64,000 nt of DNA from Methylobacterium sp. E-045 (GCF_022829685.1 NZ_JAKSYE010000125.1:248001-312000), one strand, 5' to 3'; positions 52,712-61,994 are shown, counted from the stretch's first letter. A program made the numbers and translations. The notes: generated by a model from the letters alone, not told the origin.

Positions 52712-53637
52712 CCGGCATTCTCGCTGCGAGCCAGGGCTGCGAGTCCCTGGGATGACGTCAGTTGCGGGGACCAACCCAGGGCCGACAGCCCGTCGGAACG
52801 CGCCACGAGGTCGCCCGACAGGCGCTCGAAGACCTCCCGGCGACCCGTCACCCGGCAGGCGAGGCCGAACAGGCTCGGCGGGCAGGGAACGAGGCCGGCG
52901 CGCCGTCCGAGGCCGGACCTCAGTGCCGCGATCATCTCGGGTAATCTGAGCGCTTCGGGTTCGGCTGCGACGAGGGGACGTCCGAGCCGCCCCTGGTGAC
53001 GCAGCACCGTGACGATGGCGGCCGACAGATTCTCCACCGAGATCAGGGACCGGCGCCCCGTCAGGCTCGCGAACGGCAGCGGATAGGGCGTGCGCGCGAG
53101 CCGCAGGAGCGCGGCCATGTTGCCCTTCACCCCCGCGCCGTAGACGAGGACCGGGCGCAGGGCGACCCAGTCGATCCCGATGTCGGCCAAGGCTTCCTCG
53201 GCGGCCAGTTTCGACCGGCCATAGGCATCCGTGGGATGGGCCCGATCGTCTTCGGTGACGGTGCCCGCCGCGCTGATCCCGGTCTGCGCCCGGATCGAGG
53301 AGAGAAAGACGAAGCGGCCGACCCGTGCCTTGGCCGCGGCTTCGGCGAGACGGCGCGTCGCGTCGATGTTCGAGCTGCGGTAATCGTCCTCCGGCGTGCC
53401 GGACATGGCATGGGCGAGGCCGGCGGAATGGACCACGGCATCGACGCCGGACAGGGCCGCCGCCATGTTCATGGGACGGCTCAAATCCCCGACCACGGCC
53501 CCGCTGGCACCTGGCGGCAACTCCACCGGGCGCCGCAGCAACACGCGGACCCGGTAGCCCTGTTCGGACAGCGAGTGCAGCAGGTGGCGGCCGATGAAGC
53601 CGGTGGCACCGGTGAGCGCGATGACGTTTCCGCTCAC
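52708..53637 (-). CDS. NAD-dependent epimerase/dehydratase (extended SDR)
   Basis: A 309-residue nucleotide-sugar SDR enzyme with TGATGFIGRHL at the N-terminus, FLSSIRAQ (catalytic Ser) and YGRSKLAAEE (YxxxK). GTG start overlaps the stop of the upstream glycosyltransferase (GTGA at 53634-53637). Similar proteins act with WecA-like transferases to make or modify the first lipid-linked sugar. Convergent with the FlaA1-like gene by 4 bp. Confidence 0.88.
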   Translation of the reverse strand: MSGNVIALTGATGFIGRHLLHSLSEQGYRVRVLLRRPVELPPGASGAVVGDLSRPMNMAAALSGVDAVVHSAGLAHAMSGTPEDDYRSSNIDATRRLAEAAAKARVGRFVFLSSIRAQTGISAAGTVTEDDRAHPTDAYGRSKLAAEEALADIGIDWVALRPVLVYGAGVKGNMAALLRLARTPYPLPFASLTGRRSLISVENLSAAIVTVLRHQGRLGRPLVAAEPEALRLPEMIAALRSGLGRRAGLVPCPPSLFGLACRVTGRREVFERLSGDLVARSDGLSALGWSPQLTSSQGLAALARSENAG

Positions 53638-54644
53638 GGGGCGTTTCCTCTTCGCATCGTCGAGAACTGCCGCAGGACCAGGGCGACGAGGGCCGTTCCC
53701 GCCCCCATCGCGGCGACCGTGACCGGCCAGGACGGCCAAAGCAAGGTCGCCCCCGCCAGGACCGCCAAGGCGATGTCGAGGAGGAAGATTCGGGTGACGA
53801 CCTCCATCACCGAGAAGCCGTTCGCGGTGGCGCGCTGGTAGAAATGGCTGCGATGCGCCTGCCAGACGGGCTCGCCCTTGGCGGCACGGCGCAGCAGCGT
53901 CAGCGTGGCATCGGCGAGGTAATAGAGCGGAAGGAGTATGGCGGCCGCCAGTCCGCCCTGGAGGCTCAACCGGTACAGAAGCCAGGCCACGAGAAGGCCG
54001 ATGGGCAGCGAGCCGACATCGCCGAGGAACAGGCGCGCCACCGGGCGGTTGAACGGCGCGAAACCGATCAGCGCACCGAGCAGGGATGCGGCGACGAGGG
54101 TCGGCAGAGGCGGCAATCCGCCGGCGAGCCCGAGGAGCATGAGCGCGCCGGCCACCGGTACCATGGCGGAGACCGTCAACCAGTCGAGCCCGTCCATGAA
54201 GTTCGTCAGGTTCACGAACCACACCCCGGCCAGCACGGCGAAAGCCCGTTCAGCGGCGAGCGGGACGTCCGGGAACAGCCGGCCGTCCACGGACAGGACG
54301 AGACCGGCGACGACGAGCGTCTGAAGACCGAGCCGGAGGGAGGCTGGCAGCGGCCGGATGTCGTCCACGGCGCCGACCACGGCGAGGATCAGGGTCGCGT
54401 GAGCGAGGACGAGCGCCTCCATCGCGTCCGGCATCGGCGGTGTCAGCGATACCAGGAGCCCGCTTGCGGCGAGGATGGCCAGCACGATGGCGATGCCCGC
54501 ACCCTGGGGCGTCGGGATGCTGTGGCTCGACCGGGCGATCGGCCGAGCGAGGGCGTATCGCTGGAGGAGGGGTTTCAGAAGGACGATCAGGATTGCGCTG
54601 AGGCCGGCAGCCAGAGGGACGGCGACGAGCGGCGCGAAGGGCAT
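53634..54644 (-). CDS. MraY/WecA-type undecaprenyl-phosphate sugar-1-phosphate transferase
   Basis: A 336-residue polytopic (about 10-11 helices) GT4-like phosphosugar transferase. VGAVDDIRPLP and NFMDGLDWL carry the conserved Asp pairs, FLGDVGSLPIG another catalytic Asp, and AHRSHFYQRA the cytoplasmic His-rich loop. It starts lipid-linked polysaccharide synthesis at the inner membrane. Its ATG at 54644 removes an unlikely extension. With the coupled epimerase it forms a two-gene operon. Confidence 0.9.
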   Translation of the reverse strand: MPFAPLVAVPLAAGLSAILIVLLKPLLQRYALARPIARSSHSIPTPQGAGIAIVLAILAASGLLVSLTPPMPDAMEALVLAHATLILAVVGAVDDIRPLPASLRLGLQTLVVAGLVLSVDGRLFPDVPLAAERAFAVLAGVWFVNLTNFMDGLDWLTVSAMVPVAGALMLLGLAGGLPPLPTLVAASLLGALIGFAPFNRPVARLFLGDVGSLPIGLLVAWLLYRLSLQGGLAAAILLPLYYLADATLTLLRRAAKGEPVWQAHRSHFYQRATANGFSVMEVVTRIFLLDIALAVLAGATLLWPSWPVTVAAMGAGTALVALVLRQFSTMRRGNAP

Positions 54645-55037
54645 CGTGTCGGGTTCCGCTGATGTCGAGGGCGTCGAGCGGACGCCGTACCGCGCCTCAC
54701 CGCGGGAGAGAAGAGTGCCTTGCTCTGGCAACGGCGTCTCTCCCGCCCGCTTCGCAGGCACCTTTCCCCGCAAAAGCTACCGGATTCACGCGTCTCGCGG
54801 GCTGTGCGCCCCTCCCGCTGTGGAGGCTGGGGCGGAGCCACCCTCCTAACCTCTCCTCACGAGGGGGGAGAGGGACGCGGATCGCCCGGAAAAGCAGACG
54901 GGCGAATCAGATAGTCAGCAGAGGGGTGTGCTGCGCTAGAGCTGCGCCCGACCACGTTGGGTCGGGACGCATCTCCAAACCTTTGTTGTGCCGCGCTCTT
55001 CATCGCCGAACCGGCATCCACTTCGGCGTAGAGCGCT
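54645..55037. other. Gene-free region rich in repeats
   Basis: About 390 bp between the WecA-type gene and ecm. It contains the wecA-type promoter side, a GGAGAGG hairpin and a 106-bp dispersed element listed separately. No coding potential recognised. Confidence 0.6.
54850..54873. repeat. Hairpin repeat CCTCTCC...GGAGAGG
   Basis: CCTCTCC (54850-54856) and GGAGAGG (54867-54873) form a 7-bp stem. Same type as the elements at 14684-14706 and 59117-59141. Confidence 0.55.
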
Positions 55038-55041
55038 CTAG
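54936..55041. repeat. Dispersed palindromic repeat ending inside ecm
   Basis: A 106-bp element bounded by inverted CTAGAGC (54936-54942) and GCTCTAG (55035-55041). Inside are a CCCGAC/GTCGGG stem (about 54947-54966), then AACCTTTGTTGTG and a GAACCGGCATCCACTTCGGCG tract, which I recognise from short repeats common in Methylobacterium and other Rhizobiales (memory). The right end supplies the TAG stop of ecm (55038-55040). Confidence 0.65.
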
Positions 55042-57101
55042 AACACCGTCTCGCCACCACCCCTTACCGAGGACCCGCCGATTCCAGCGGCCGCGTCCGC
55101 CTTCTCCGCGGCACGTTTGTCGAGGGCGCGGCCCACAACCTTGGCGATGCCGACCATGATCGTGTCGAGGATGTAGTCCTTCGGCGTGTAGACCGCCGTG
55201 ACGCCCATGTTCTTGAGCACGAGTTCGTCCTCCGGCGAGATGATGCCGCCGACGACGAGGGGGACGTGGTCGAGGCCCGCTTCCCGCATCTTCGCCTTCA
55301 CGTCGCGCACCAGGGGTACGTGACTGCCGGACAGGATCGACAGGCCGACCACGTGGGCCCCGGTTTCCTTGGCCTTTGCCACGATCTCCGCCGGGGTCTG
55401 GCGGATGCCGTCATAGGTCACGTCGAACCCGACGTCGCGGGCGCGGAGCGCGATCTGCTCGGCGCCGTTGGAGTGGCCGTCGAGGCCGGGCTTGCCGACG
55501 ACGAGTTTCGGGGTCTGCCCCAGGCGCTCGCCGAGATCGGCGATGAGGAGCTTGGCGTCCTCGGCCGCCCCCGAGGAGATCGTGTCGAGGCTGACGCCGG
55601 TGGGCGCGCGATACTCGCCGAAGACCTGGCGCAGGCGTGTGCCCCACTCGCCGGTGGTGACGCCGGCCTTCGCCGCCGCGATCGAGACCGGCATGATGTT
55701 GGCGCCCGAGCGCGCGGCGGCTTCGAGTTCGTCGAGGGCCTTCTCCACGGCCTTGCCGTCGCGCTTCGCACGCCAGTCGCGGATGCGCTGCTCGGCTTCC
55801 ATCTCCACCGTCTCGGAGACCGTGAAGATGGCACCCTCCCCGGCCGTGAGCGGCGAGGGCTCACCGGCCTGGAACTTGTTGACGCCGACCACCACCTGAT
55901 CGCCCGCCTCGATGGCGGAGATCCGCTTGGCGTTGGATTCCACGAGGGCGCGCTTGAGCGCCCCTGTCTCGACCGCCGCCACCGCGCCGCCGATGCCGCC
56001 GATCTCCTTGAGCGCCGCGCGGGTCTCTTCCTTGAGGGACTCGACCTTGGCGTCGATGACCTTCGAGCCGTCGAAGATGTCGTCGTATTCGAGGAGGTCG
56101 GTCTCGAAGGCGAGGATCTGCTGCATGCGCATGGACCATTGCTGGTCCCAGGGGCGCGGCAGGCCCAGAGCCTCGTTCCAGGCGGGGAGCTGCACGGCGC
56201 GGGCGCGCGCCCGCTTCGACAGGGTGACGGCCAGCATCTCGATCAGGATGCGGTGGACGTTGTTCTCCGGCTGCTGCTCGGTCAGGCCGAGGCTGTTGAC
56301 CTGAACGCCATAGCGAAAGATGCGCTTCTTGGGGTCGGTGATGCCGTAGCGCTCCTGGGCGATCTCGTCCCAGAGCTCGGAGAACGCCCGCATCTTGCAG
56401 ATCTCGGTGACGAACCGCATGCCGGCATTCACGAAGAACGAGATCCGGCTGAACACGTCGGCGAAGCTCGCCTCGTCGAAATCGGGGTCGTCGCGCACCG
56501 TGTCGAGCACCGCGATGGCGATGGCGAGTGCGTAGGAGAGTTCCTGGACCGGCGTCGCTCCGGCCTCCTGCAGGTGGTAGGAACACACGTTCATCGGGTT
56601 CCACTTCGGCACTTCCTTGGTCGTGAACAGGATCACGTCCTTGGTCAGGCGAAGCGACGGCGCCGGCGGGAACACGTAGGTACCGCGCGACAGGTATTCC
56701 TTGATGATGTCGTTCTGCGTCGTGCCCTGGAGCCCGGAGAACGGCACGCCCTGCTCTTCGGCCACTGCGAGATAGAGCGACAACAGCCACGGCGCCGTGG
56801 CGTTGATCGTCATTGAGGTGTTCATCTGCGAGAGCGGGATCTGGTCGAACAGTGCCCGCATGTCGCCGAGATGCGCGATCGACACGCCGACCTTGCCGAC
56901 CTCGCCGCGCGCCAGTTCGTGGTCGGGGTCGTAGCCGGTCTGGGTCGGCAGATCGAAGGCCACCGACAGGCCGGTCTGGCCCTTGGCGAGGTTGCCCCGG
57001 TAGAGAGCGTTCGATTCCTTGGCGTTGGAATGGCCGGCATAAGTCCGGATGATCCAGGGCTTGTCGCGCTTGACCTCGGCGACGGTCGCACTCGCGCTCA
57101 T
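55038..57101 (-). CDS. ecm: Ethylmalonyl-CoA mutase (adenosylcobalamin-dependent)
   Basis: A 687-residue B12-dependent acyl-CoA mutase, converting ethylmalonyl-CoA to methylsuccinyl-CoA (historically MeaA). The N-terminal substrate domain has RTYAGHSNAKESN and LPTQTGYDPDH; the C-terminal cobalamin domain has GLDGHSNG with lower-ligand His543, then GLSILSG and VVGG. Fused single-chain form as in Methylobacterium. Identity as ecm, not methylmalonyl-CoA mutase, rests on the domain features and the divergent ccr neighbour. The stop codon lies within a dispersed repeat. Confidence 0.93.
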   Translation of the reverse strand: MSASATVAEVKRDKPWIIRTYAGHSNAKESNALYRGNLAKGQTGLSVAFDLPTQTGYDPDHELARGEVGKVGVSIAHLGDMRALFDQIPLSQMNTSMTINATAPWLLSLYLAVAEEQGVPFSGLQGTTQNDIIKEYLSRGTYVFPPAPSLRLTKDVILFTTKEVPKWNPMNVCSYHLQEAGATPVQELSYALAIAIAVLDTVRDDPDFDEASFADVFSRISFFVNAGMRFVTEICKMRAFSELWDEIAQERYGITDPKKRIFRYGVQVNSLGLTEQQPENNVHRILIEMLAVTLSKRARARAVQLPAWNEALGLPRPWDQQWSMRMQQILAFETDLLEYDDIFDGSKVIDAKVESLKEETRAALKEIGGIGGAVAAVETGALKRALVESNAKRISAIEAGDQVVVGVNKFQAGEPSPLTAGEGAIFTVSETVEMEAEQRIRDWRAKRDGKAVEKALDELEAAARSGANIMPVSIAAAKAGVTTGEWGTRLRQVFGEYRAPTGVSLDTISSGAAEDAKLLIADLGERLGQTPKLVVGKPGLDGHSNGAEQIALRARDVGFDVTYDGIRQTPAEIVAKAKETGAHVVGLSILSGSHVPLVRDVKAKMREAGLDHVPLVVGGIISPEDELVLKNMGVTAVYTPKDYILDTIMVGIAKVVGRALDKRAAEKADAAAGIGGSSVRGGGETVF

Positions 57102-57494
57102 TCCACTGACTCCACTCGATTCCAAGGTCGCGCCATATCGCGCTTATTGCGCAGCACCCTATCCAAGCCTCGGGCATACGTCATCTGGCCGAAGGTCCGA
57201 CTTCTCGGCTCATGGCCCAGAATGTTTCGAAAAATTCTAGACGTGAGGATCAAGCGAATTAGAGACCGCCATGCGACGCGACAGAGGTGAAGTCGTAGCA
57301 AATCATTGATTTCGATGCGGATTACGGCCTACTCGGCATGCCTCCGAAGCGATCTAATAATGAATACACTTATCGACCCGACTGGCAGCTCCCATGCAGG
57401 CGTGCAGGGACGGGTCATGGCCATTTAGGGGGCCTTGGAGCAGTTCAGGTTCGTCGATATAGGGTCGCTCAGAAGAAGAACTGGGAGAGCCAAG
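57102..57494. promoter_or_regulatory. Divergent ecm-ccr regulatory region
   Basis: About 390 bp without a gene between the two ethylmalonyl-CoA pathway genes. Besides the 20-bp palindrome (listed separately) it contains an 8-bp GGCATGCC dyad at 57335-57342 and AT-richer patches at 57300-57312 and 57353-57372 likely to be promoters. ccr has GGGAGAG just upstream of its ATG. Confidence 0.6.
57219..57238. promoter_or_regulatory. 20-bp near-perfect palindrome, TetR-type operator candidate
   Basis: AGAATGTTTCGAAAAATTCT reads the same on both strands at 18 of 20 positions. It lies 118 bp before ecm and 257 bp before ccr. In Methylobacterium extorquens a TetR-family protein, CcrR, activates ccr through a palindrome; whether this is that site cannot be said without comparing sequences. 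Confidence 0.5.
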
Positions 57495-58778
57495 ATGTCG
57501 GCGAGTGCGGCCTTGAATACCACCGAGGGCAAGGATCTTTACGAGTTGGGCGAAATCCCGCCCCTCGGTCATGTTCCGGCGAAGATGTATGCCTGGGCGA
57601 TCCGGCGCGAGCGGCACGGGCCGCCGGAAGAGTCGATGCAGGTCGAGGTGGTGCCAACCTGGGAAATCGGCGACGACGAGGTGCTGGTCTACGTCATGGC
57701 CGCCGGCATCAACTACAATGGCGTGTGGGCCGGGCTCGGCGAGCCGATCTCCCCCTTCGACGTGCACAAGGCCGACTACCACATCGCCGGTTCGGACGCC
57801 TCGGGCATCGTCTGGGCGGTGGGCGCCAAGGTGAAGCGCTGGAAGGTCGGCGACGAGGTCATCGTCCACTGTAACCGCGACGACGGCGACGACGAGGAGT
57901 GCAACGGCGGCGACCCGATGTTCTCGCCCTCGCAGCGGATCTGGGGTTACGAGACCCCGGACGGCTCCTTCGCGCAGTTCTGCCGCGTGCAGTCGCGCCA
58001 GCTGATGAAGCGGCCGCAGCACCTGACCTGGGAGGAAGGCGCCTGCTACACGCTGACCCTCGCCACCGCCTACCGCATGCTGTTCGGCCACGCTCCCCAC
58101 ACGGTGAAGCCGGGCCAGAACGTGCTGATCTGGGGCGCGAGCGGCGGCCTCGGCGTGTTCGGCGTCCAGCTCTGCGCCGCCTCCGGTGCGAACGCCATCG
58201 CGGTGATCTCCGACGAGTCGAAGCGCGACTACGTGATGAGCCTCGGTGCCAAGGGCGTCATCAACCGCAAGAACTTCGATTGCTGGGGCCAGCTGCCCAA
58301 GGTGAACTCGCCGGAATTCCATGCCTGGACCAAGGAAGCCCGCAAGTTCGGCAAGGCAATCTGGGACATCACCGGCAAGGGCAACGACGTCGATATCGTC
58401 TTCGAGCATCCCGGCGAGGCGACCTTCCCGGTCTCCGCCCTCGTGGTGAAGCGCGGCGGCATGGTGGTGTTCTGCGCCGGCACCACCGGCTTCAACATCA
58501 CCTTCGATGCCCGCTACGTCTGGATGCGCCAGAAGCGCATTCAGGGGTCACACTTCGCCCACCTGAAGCAGGCCTCGGCCGCCAACCAGTTCGTTCTGGA
58601 CCAGCGCATCGACCCCTGCATGAGCGAGGTGTTCCCGTGGGACAAGATCCCCCAGGCGCACACCAAGATGTGGAAGAACCAGCACCCGCCCGGCAACATG
58701 GCCTGTCTCGTCAACGCTCCCCGCGCCGGGCTCCGCACGCTGGAAGACGTGATCGAGGCCGGTCCCCTGAAGCCCTGA
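57495..58778 (+). CDS. ccr: Crotonyl-CoA carboxylase/reductase
   Basis: A 427-residue MDR-family enzyme that reductively carboxylates crotonyl-CoA to ethylmalonyl-CoA with NADPH and CO2, the signature reaction of the ethylmalonyl-CoA pathway. AAGINYNGVWAG (CO2-pocket Asn), WGASGGLGVFG (NADPH) and FEHPGEATFP are visible. ATG at 57495 has GGGAGAG 6 bases upstream. Divergent from ecm; both feed glyoxylate regeneration for the serine cycle at 10-21 kb. Confidence 0.97.
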   Translation: MSASAALNTTEGKDLYELGEIPPLGHVPAKMYAWAIRRERHGPPEESMQVEVVPTWEIGDDEVLVYVMAAGINYNGVWAGLGEPISPFDVHKADYHIAGSDASGIVWAVGAKVKRWKVGDEVIVHCNRDDGDDEECNGGDPMFSPSQRIWGYETPDGSFAQFCRVQSRQLMKRPQHLTWEEGACYTLTLATAYRMLFGHAPHTVKPGQNVLIWGASGGLGVFGVQLCAASGANAIAVISDESKRDYVMSLGAKGVINRKNFDCWGQLPKVNSPEFHAWTKEARKFGKAIWDITGKGNDVDIVFEHPGEATFPVSALVVKRGGMVVFCAGTTGFNITFDARYVWMRQKRIQGSHFAHLKQASAANQFVLDQRIDPCMSEVFPWDKIPQAHTKMWKNQHPPGNMACLVNAPRAGLRTLEDVIEAGPLKP

Positions 58779-58793
58779 GGTCGAGGATTCCGC

Positions 58794-58964
58794 TCAGCGC
58801 TTGCCGCCCTCGGCGGGCAAGTGCTGGGCATAGGCCTCGCGCTCTTCGCGCTCCTTGATCAGATCGGCATAGGCCTGGCGCATTTCCGGTGACACGGAAA
58901 CGCTCCGGGCCTTTTCCTTTTTGCGCTTGGGCGCCTTCTTGAACTGGTTGGTGGTGTCGTTCAT
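58794..58964 (-). CDS. Small Lys/Arg-rich hypothetical protein
   Basis: A 56-residue protein beginning MNDTTNQFKKAPKRKKEKAR followed by a helical, charged tail (ADLIKEREEREAYAQHL). No domain; possibly nucleic-acid binding from charge alone. The ATG at 58964 is preferred over 59045 because the extension has poor codon use. Ends 15 bp from the convergent ccr stop. Confidence 0.6.
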   Translation of the reverse strand: MNDTTNQFKKAPKRKKEKARSVSVSPEMRQAYADLIKEREEREAYAQHLPAEGGKR

Positions 58965-59116
58965 CGCGTCATCCCGGTCTTCGTCGCCGAGGAGCATACG
59001 CGGGTTGCGTGACGCCTGCGAGATGAAGCGCCCTGCTTTCGGCACGCCGACGCTGCTGATATGAAGCGGGGAAAGACGACATCCCGGTGATGACGTGCAT
59101 CGAGGGGCGCAACGGC

Positions 59117-59141
59117 CCTCTCCCTCCCCATCAGGGAGAGG
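59117..59141. repeat. Hairpin repeat CCTCTCCCT...AGGGAGAGG
   Basis: CCTCTCCCT (59117-59125) and AGGGAGAGG (59133-59141), perfect 9-bp stem with a 7-base loop, 45 bp before leuD. Third copy of the element type at 14684 and 54850. Confidence 0.55.
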
Positions 59142-59185
59142 CGAGACGCGCGAGCAACCGGCGAACGGACGAACGGCGAAGCATC

Positions 59186-59788
59186 ATGGAAAAGTTCACC
59201 ACCCTCACCGGCGTTGCCGCGCCGATGCGCATCACCAATGTCGATACCGACCGGATCATCCCGAAGCAGTATCTGAAGACGATCAAGCGCACCGGGCTCG
59301 GCAAGGGCCTGTTCTCGGAGATGCGCTACAACGACGACGGCTCCGAGAACCCGGATTTCGTCCTCAACCAACCGGCCTATCGCACCGCGAAGGTGCTGGT
59401 GGCGGGTGACAATTTCGGCTGCGGCTCGTCGCGGGAGCACGCGCCCTGGGCCCTGGCCGATTTCGGCATCCGCTGCATCATCTCCACGAGCTTTGCCGAC
59501 ATCTTCTTCAACAACTGCGCCAAGAACGGCATCCTCGCCATCATCGTCTCGGCCGAGGATCTGGAGAAGCTGTTCGACGATGCCGAGCGCGGCGCCAACG
59601 CGACCCTGACGATCGATCTGGAGAGCCAGACGATCAGGGGGCCGGATGGCGGCACCCTGCATTTCGACATCGATCCCGGGCGCAAGGAGAGCCTGCTCAA
59701 CGGACTCGACGAGATCGGCCTGACCCTCAAGCGCGCACCGAAGATCGACGCCTATGAGGAAAAGCTCGCCGCGCGCGGATTTGCCTGA
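59186..59788 (+). CDS. leuD: 3-isopropylmalate dehydratase small subunit
   Basis: A 200-residue LeuD, the small subunit of isopropylmalate isomerase in leucine synthesis. TNVDTDRIIPKQYL near residue 18, GDNFGCGSSREHAPWAL and the FFNNCAKNGIL block are diagnostic. Partner leuC is not in the window. ATG at 59186 gives standard MEKFTTLTG. Confidence 0.97.
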   Translation: MEKFTTLTGVAAPMRITNVDTDRIIPKQYLKTIKRTGLGKGLFSEMRYNDDGSENPDFVLNQPAYRTAKVLVAGDNFGCGSSREHAPWALADFGIRCIISTSFADIFFNNCAKNGILAIIVSAEDLEKLFDDAERGANATLTIDLESQTIRGPDGGTLHFDIDPGRKESLLNGLDEIGLTLKRAPKIDAYEEKLAARGFA

Positions 59789-59868
59789 GCCCCGGCTTCA
59801 TCACGGTTCGTTTACCATGCGCGCGCCTTAAAGGTGGGGAAACGCCGAAAACCGCCGGGAGACCGCCC

Positions 59869-61059
59869 ATGACGTCGCGCGCGAAGCTGACCGCCCTCCT
59901 CTGCCTCGCGAGTGCGGCAGCGTCCGTTCCGGCCAAGGCCGATTTCCGCTCCTGCCTCGCTTCGCTCCAGAGCGAGGCGGCCGCGCAGGGGATCTCGGCC
60001 CAGACCTTCCGCGCGGCGACGGACGGCATCGCCTTCGACGACAAGGTCATCGAACTCTCCCAGGCGCAGCCCGAGTTCAAGACGCCGATCTGGGACTACA
60101 TGGCCGCCCTCGTCGACGAGGAGCGGGTGGATGACGGCAAGGCGGCGATGAAGCAGCACGCCCAGGCCCTCGCCAATGCCGAGGCCCGCTACGGCGTCGA
60201 CCGCTACACCATCGCCGCCGTCTGGGGCGTGGAATCGAACTTCGGCAAGAATCTCGGCAAGATGCCGCTGGTTCAGTCCTTCGCCACCCTGATCTGCTCG
60301 AACCACCGCCGCGCCGGCTTCTTCAAGGGCGAGCTGATGGCGACCCTCAAGATCATCGAGCGCGGCGACATCGACCCGTCCCGCCTCACGGGATCATGGG
60401 CCGGCGCCTTCGGCCAGACCCAGTTCATGCCCACCACCTACCAGCGCCTCGCCGTCGACGGCGACGGCGACGGGCGCCGCGATCTCGTCGATTCGGTGCC
60501 CGACGCGGTGGCCTCCACCGCCAACTTCCTGCGCGTGGCCAAATGGTCGAACGGCCAGCCCTGGGGCTACGAGGTTCGGGTGCCGAAGGGCTTCAATGCC
60601 GGGGCCGCCGGCCGCAAGAACAAGCACGCCGTAGCGCATTGGGCCTCCCTGGGCGTCACCCGGATCGACGGGCGCCCTCTCTCCGGCGACGGTCCCGCTG
60701 GCATCCTGCTCCCGGCCGGCATCAACGGTCCGGCCTTCCTGGTGACCCGGAATTTCGACGCGCTCTATTCCTACAACGCCGCCGAATCCTACGGACTGGC
60801 CATCGCGGTGCTGTCCGACCGCCTGCGCGGTCGCTCCGGCGTCCAGGCGGAATGGCCCACCGACGATCCGCCCCTGTCGCGTGCCGAGCGTCGTGACCTT
60901 CAGACCCGGCTTGCGGCTCGGGGCTACGACGTCGGCGAGCCGGACGGCAAGGTCGGCGCCAAGACCCGCGACGCGATCAAGGCCATCGAGCGTGAACTCG
61001 GCATGCCGCAGACCGGACGGCCGGGCGGAAAGGTGCTCGAGACCCTGCGTCGGGGATAA
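59869..61059 (+). CDS. Lytic murein transglycosylase (MltB family) with peptidoglycan-binding domain
   Basis: A 396-residue exported muramidase-type enzyme. Signal peptide at residues 1-24 (ending PAKAD); SLT2/MltB catalytic domain with the glutamate in WGVESNFGKN (near residue 124), GAFGQTQFMPTTY and DGDGDGRRD; then a C-terminal PG_binding_1 domain (LQTRLAARGYDVGEPDGKVGAKTRDAI). Cleaves the glycan strands of peptidoglycan for wall turnover. Confidence 0.93.
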   Translation: MTSRAKLTALLCLASAAASVPAKADFRSCLASLQSEAAAQGISAQTFRAATDGIAFDDKVIELSQAQPEFKTPIWDYMAALVDEERVDDGKAAMKQHAQALANAEARYGVDRYTIAAVWGVESNFGKNLGKMPLVQSFATLICSNHRRAGFFKGELMATLKIIERGDIDPSRLTGSWAGAFGQTQFMPTTYQRLAVDGDGDGRRDLVDSVPDAVASTANFLRVAKWSNGQPWGYEVRVPKGFNAGAAGRKNKHAVAHWASLGVTRIDGRPLSGDGPAGILLPAGINGPAFLVTRNFDALYSYNAAESYGLAIAVLSDRLRGRSGVQAEWPTDDPPLSRAERRDLQTRLAARGYDVGEPDGKVGAKTRDAIKAIERELGMPQTGRPGGKVLETLRRG

Positions 61060-61561
61060 CGTTTCGCGGAGGTGGAGCGTCCTCTGCCCTTCGTTTCGCT
61101 GACCCGACCTCCGATGCCCCCGTTGTGGGCGCGGATGAAGCCCACCCCGCCTTCGAGACGGCGCCGGCCGCCGCCTCGGGCCATGACGGCCGGCGGCCCC
61201 GACCTGAGGGGGACGTTTCCGCAGACGTCCTTTCATCCCTTGGACTCACGGGGCATGATCGTTAATGCAAGATGACGCCGATCTCTATTGATCGTGTCGA
61301 GATCGATATTCGAAATAGAGCATCGATCGATCGGACCATTGGCCGTTAGTCTGCCAGTCGTCTACGTCATTCCACGTCGAAAGAATCACGCCCGGACCCC
61401 GTGAGGCGGTTAATCCACCCCTCGGAACGCGATGTCGGTCATTTCCTCTTGGCCCGTGTGACACCGCACCCTGTTCACGGACTGGGCTGGGTGACTTAGG
61501 ATTAGGCATAATTGGCCGTCCGTTGATCCTTATGTAGCTGAAATATGCACTAAGGAAAATC
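61060..61561. other. 500-bp gene-free region with two inverted repeats
   Basis: No gene seen. GCCGGCCG (61163-61170) / CGGCCGGC (61187-61194) may end mltB transcription. CTCTATT (61283-61289) / AATAGAG (61314-61320), with internal ATCG/CGAT, forms a 38-nt imperfect dyad in an AT-richer patch. The 3' part (61500-61561) is AT-rich and should hold the promoter of the small secreted protein. Confidence 0.5.
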
Positions 61562-61816
61562 ATGTTGTACAAAAATGTAGCAATTGCGGTTGTGCTCGTT
61601 CTCGCGACAGCGTCCTCGGCTGCGGTTGCCCAGACCTCGGGAAAGCGCGGCGTTCAACAGCGTTATCAGGATATCGATGCGACCCACGCGATCGACCAGC
61701 GCTATGATCCGTCGCGGATGTTGAGCCCCGCACCTAAGCAGGAGATGAAAATGATCCCCTTCCCCCGTGGCGGGCGGATGGAAATGATCCTCGTGCCGGC
61801 CAATCCGTCCTCGTAG
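61562..61816 (+). CDS. Small secreted hypothetical protein
   Basis: An 84-residue protein with a signal peptide (residues 1-23, ending AAVAQ). The mature part (YQDIDATHAIDQRYDP, PRGGRMEMILVPANPSS) has no cysteine and no known domain. AAGGAAA is 6 bases before the ATG. Terminated by the hairpin at 61925-61952. Confidence 0.75.
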   Translation: MLYKNVAIAVVLVLATASSAAVAQTSGKRGVQQRYQDIDATHAIDQRYDPSRMLSPAPKQEMKMIPFPRGGRMEMILVPANPSS

Positions 61817-61924
61817 AGGGTGCGACCAGGGACGAGGCGGCCGAGCAAGTCTCGGGATGCCGGACTACCTTGGGATGCGAGACGGTTTTGGGGTGGATGC
61901 CGATGCGGCGTCCATCCGGCAACG

Positions 61925-61952
61925 AAAAAGGCCGGGCAATGCCCGGCCTTTC
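61925..61952. terminator. Bidirectional Rho-independent terminator
   Basis: AAGGCCGGGC (61928-61937) and GCCCGGCCTT (61941-61950) form a 10-bp stem with a 3-base loop, flanked by A5 on one side and TTT on the other, so it can stop rplS (minus) and the small secreted gene (plus). Confidence 0.85.
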
Positions 61953-61994
61953 GCAATTCCGACGTGTCGCGCCGAAGATCTTACTCGGCAGCGG

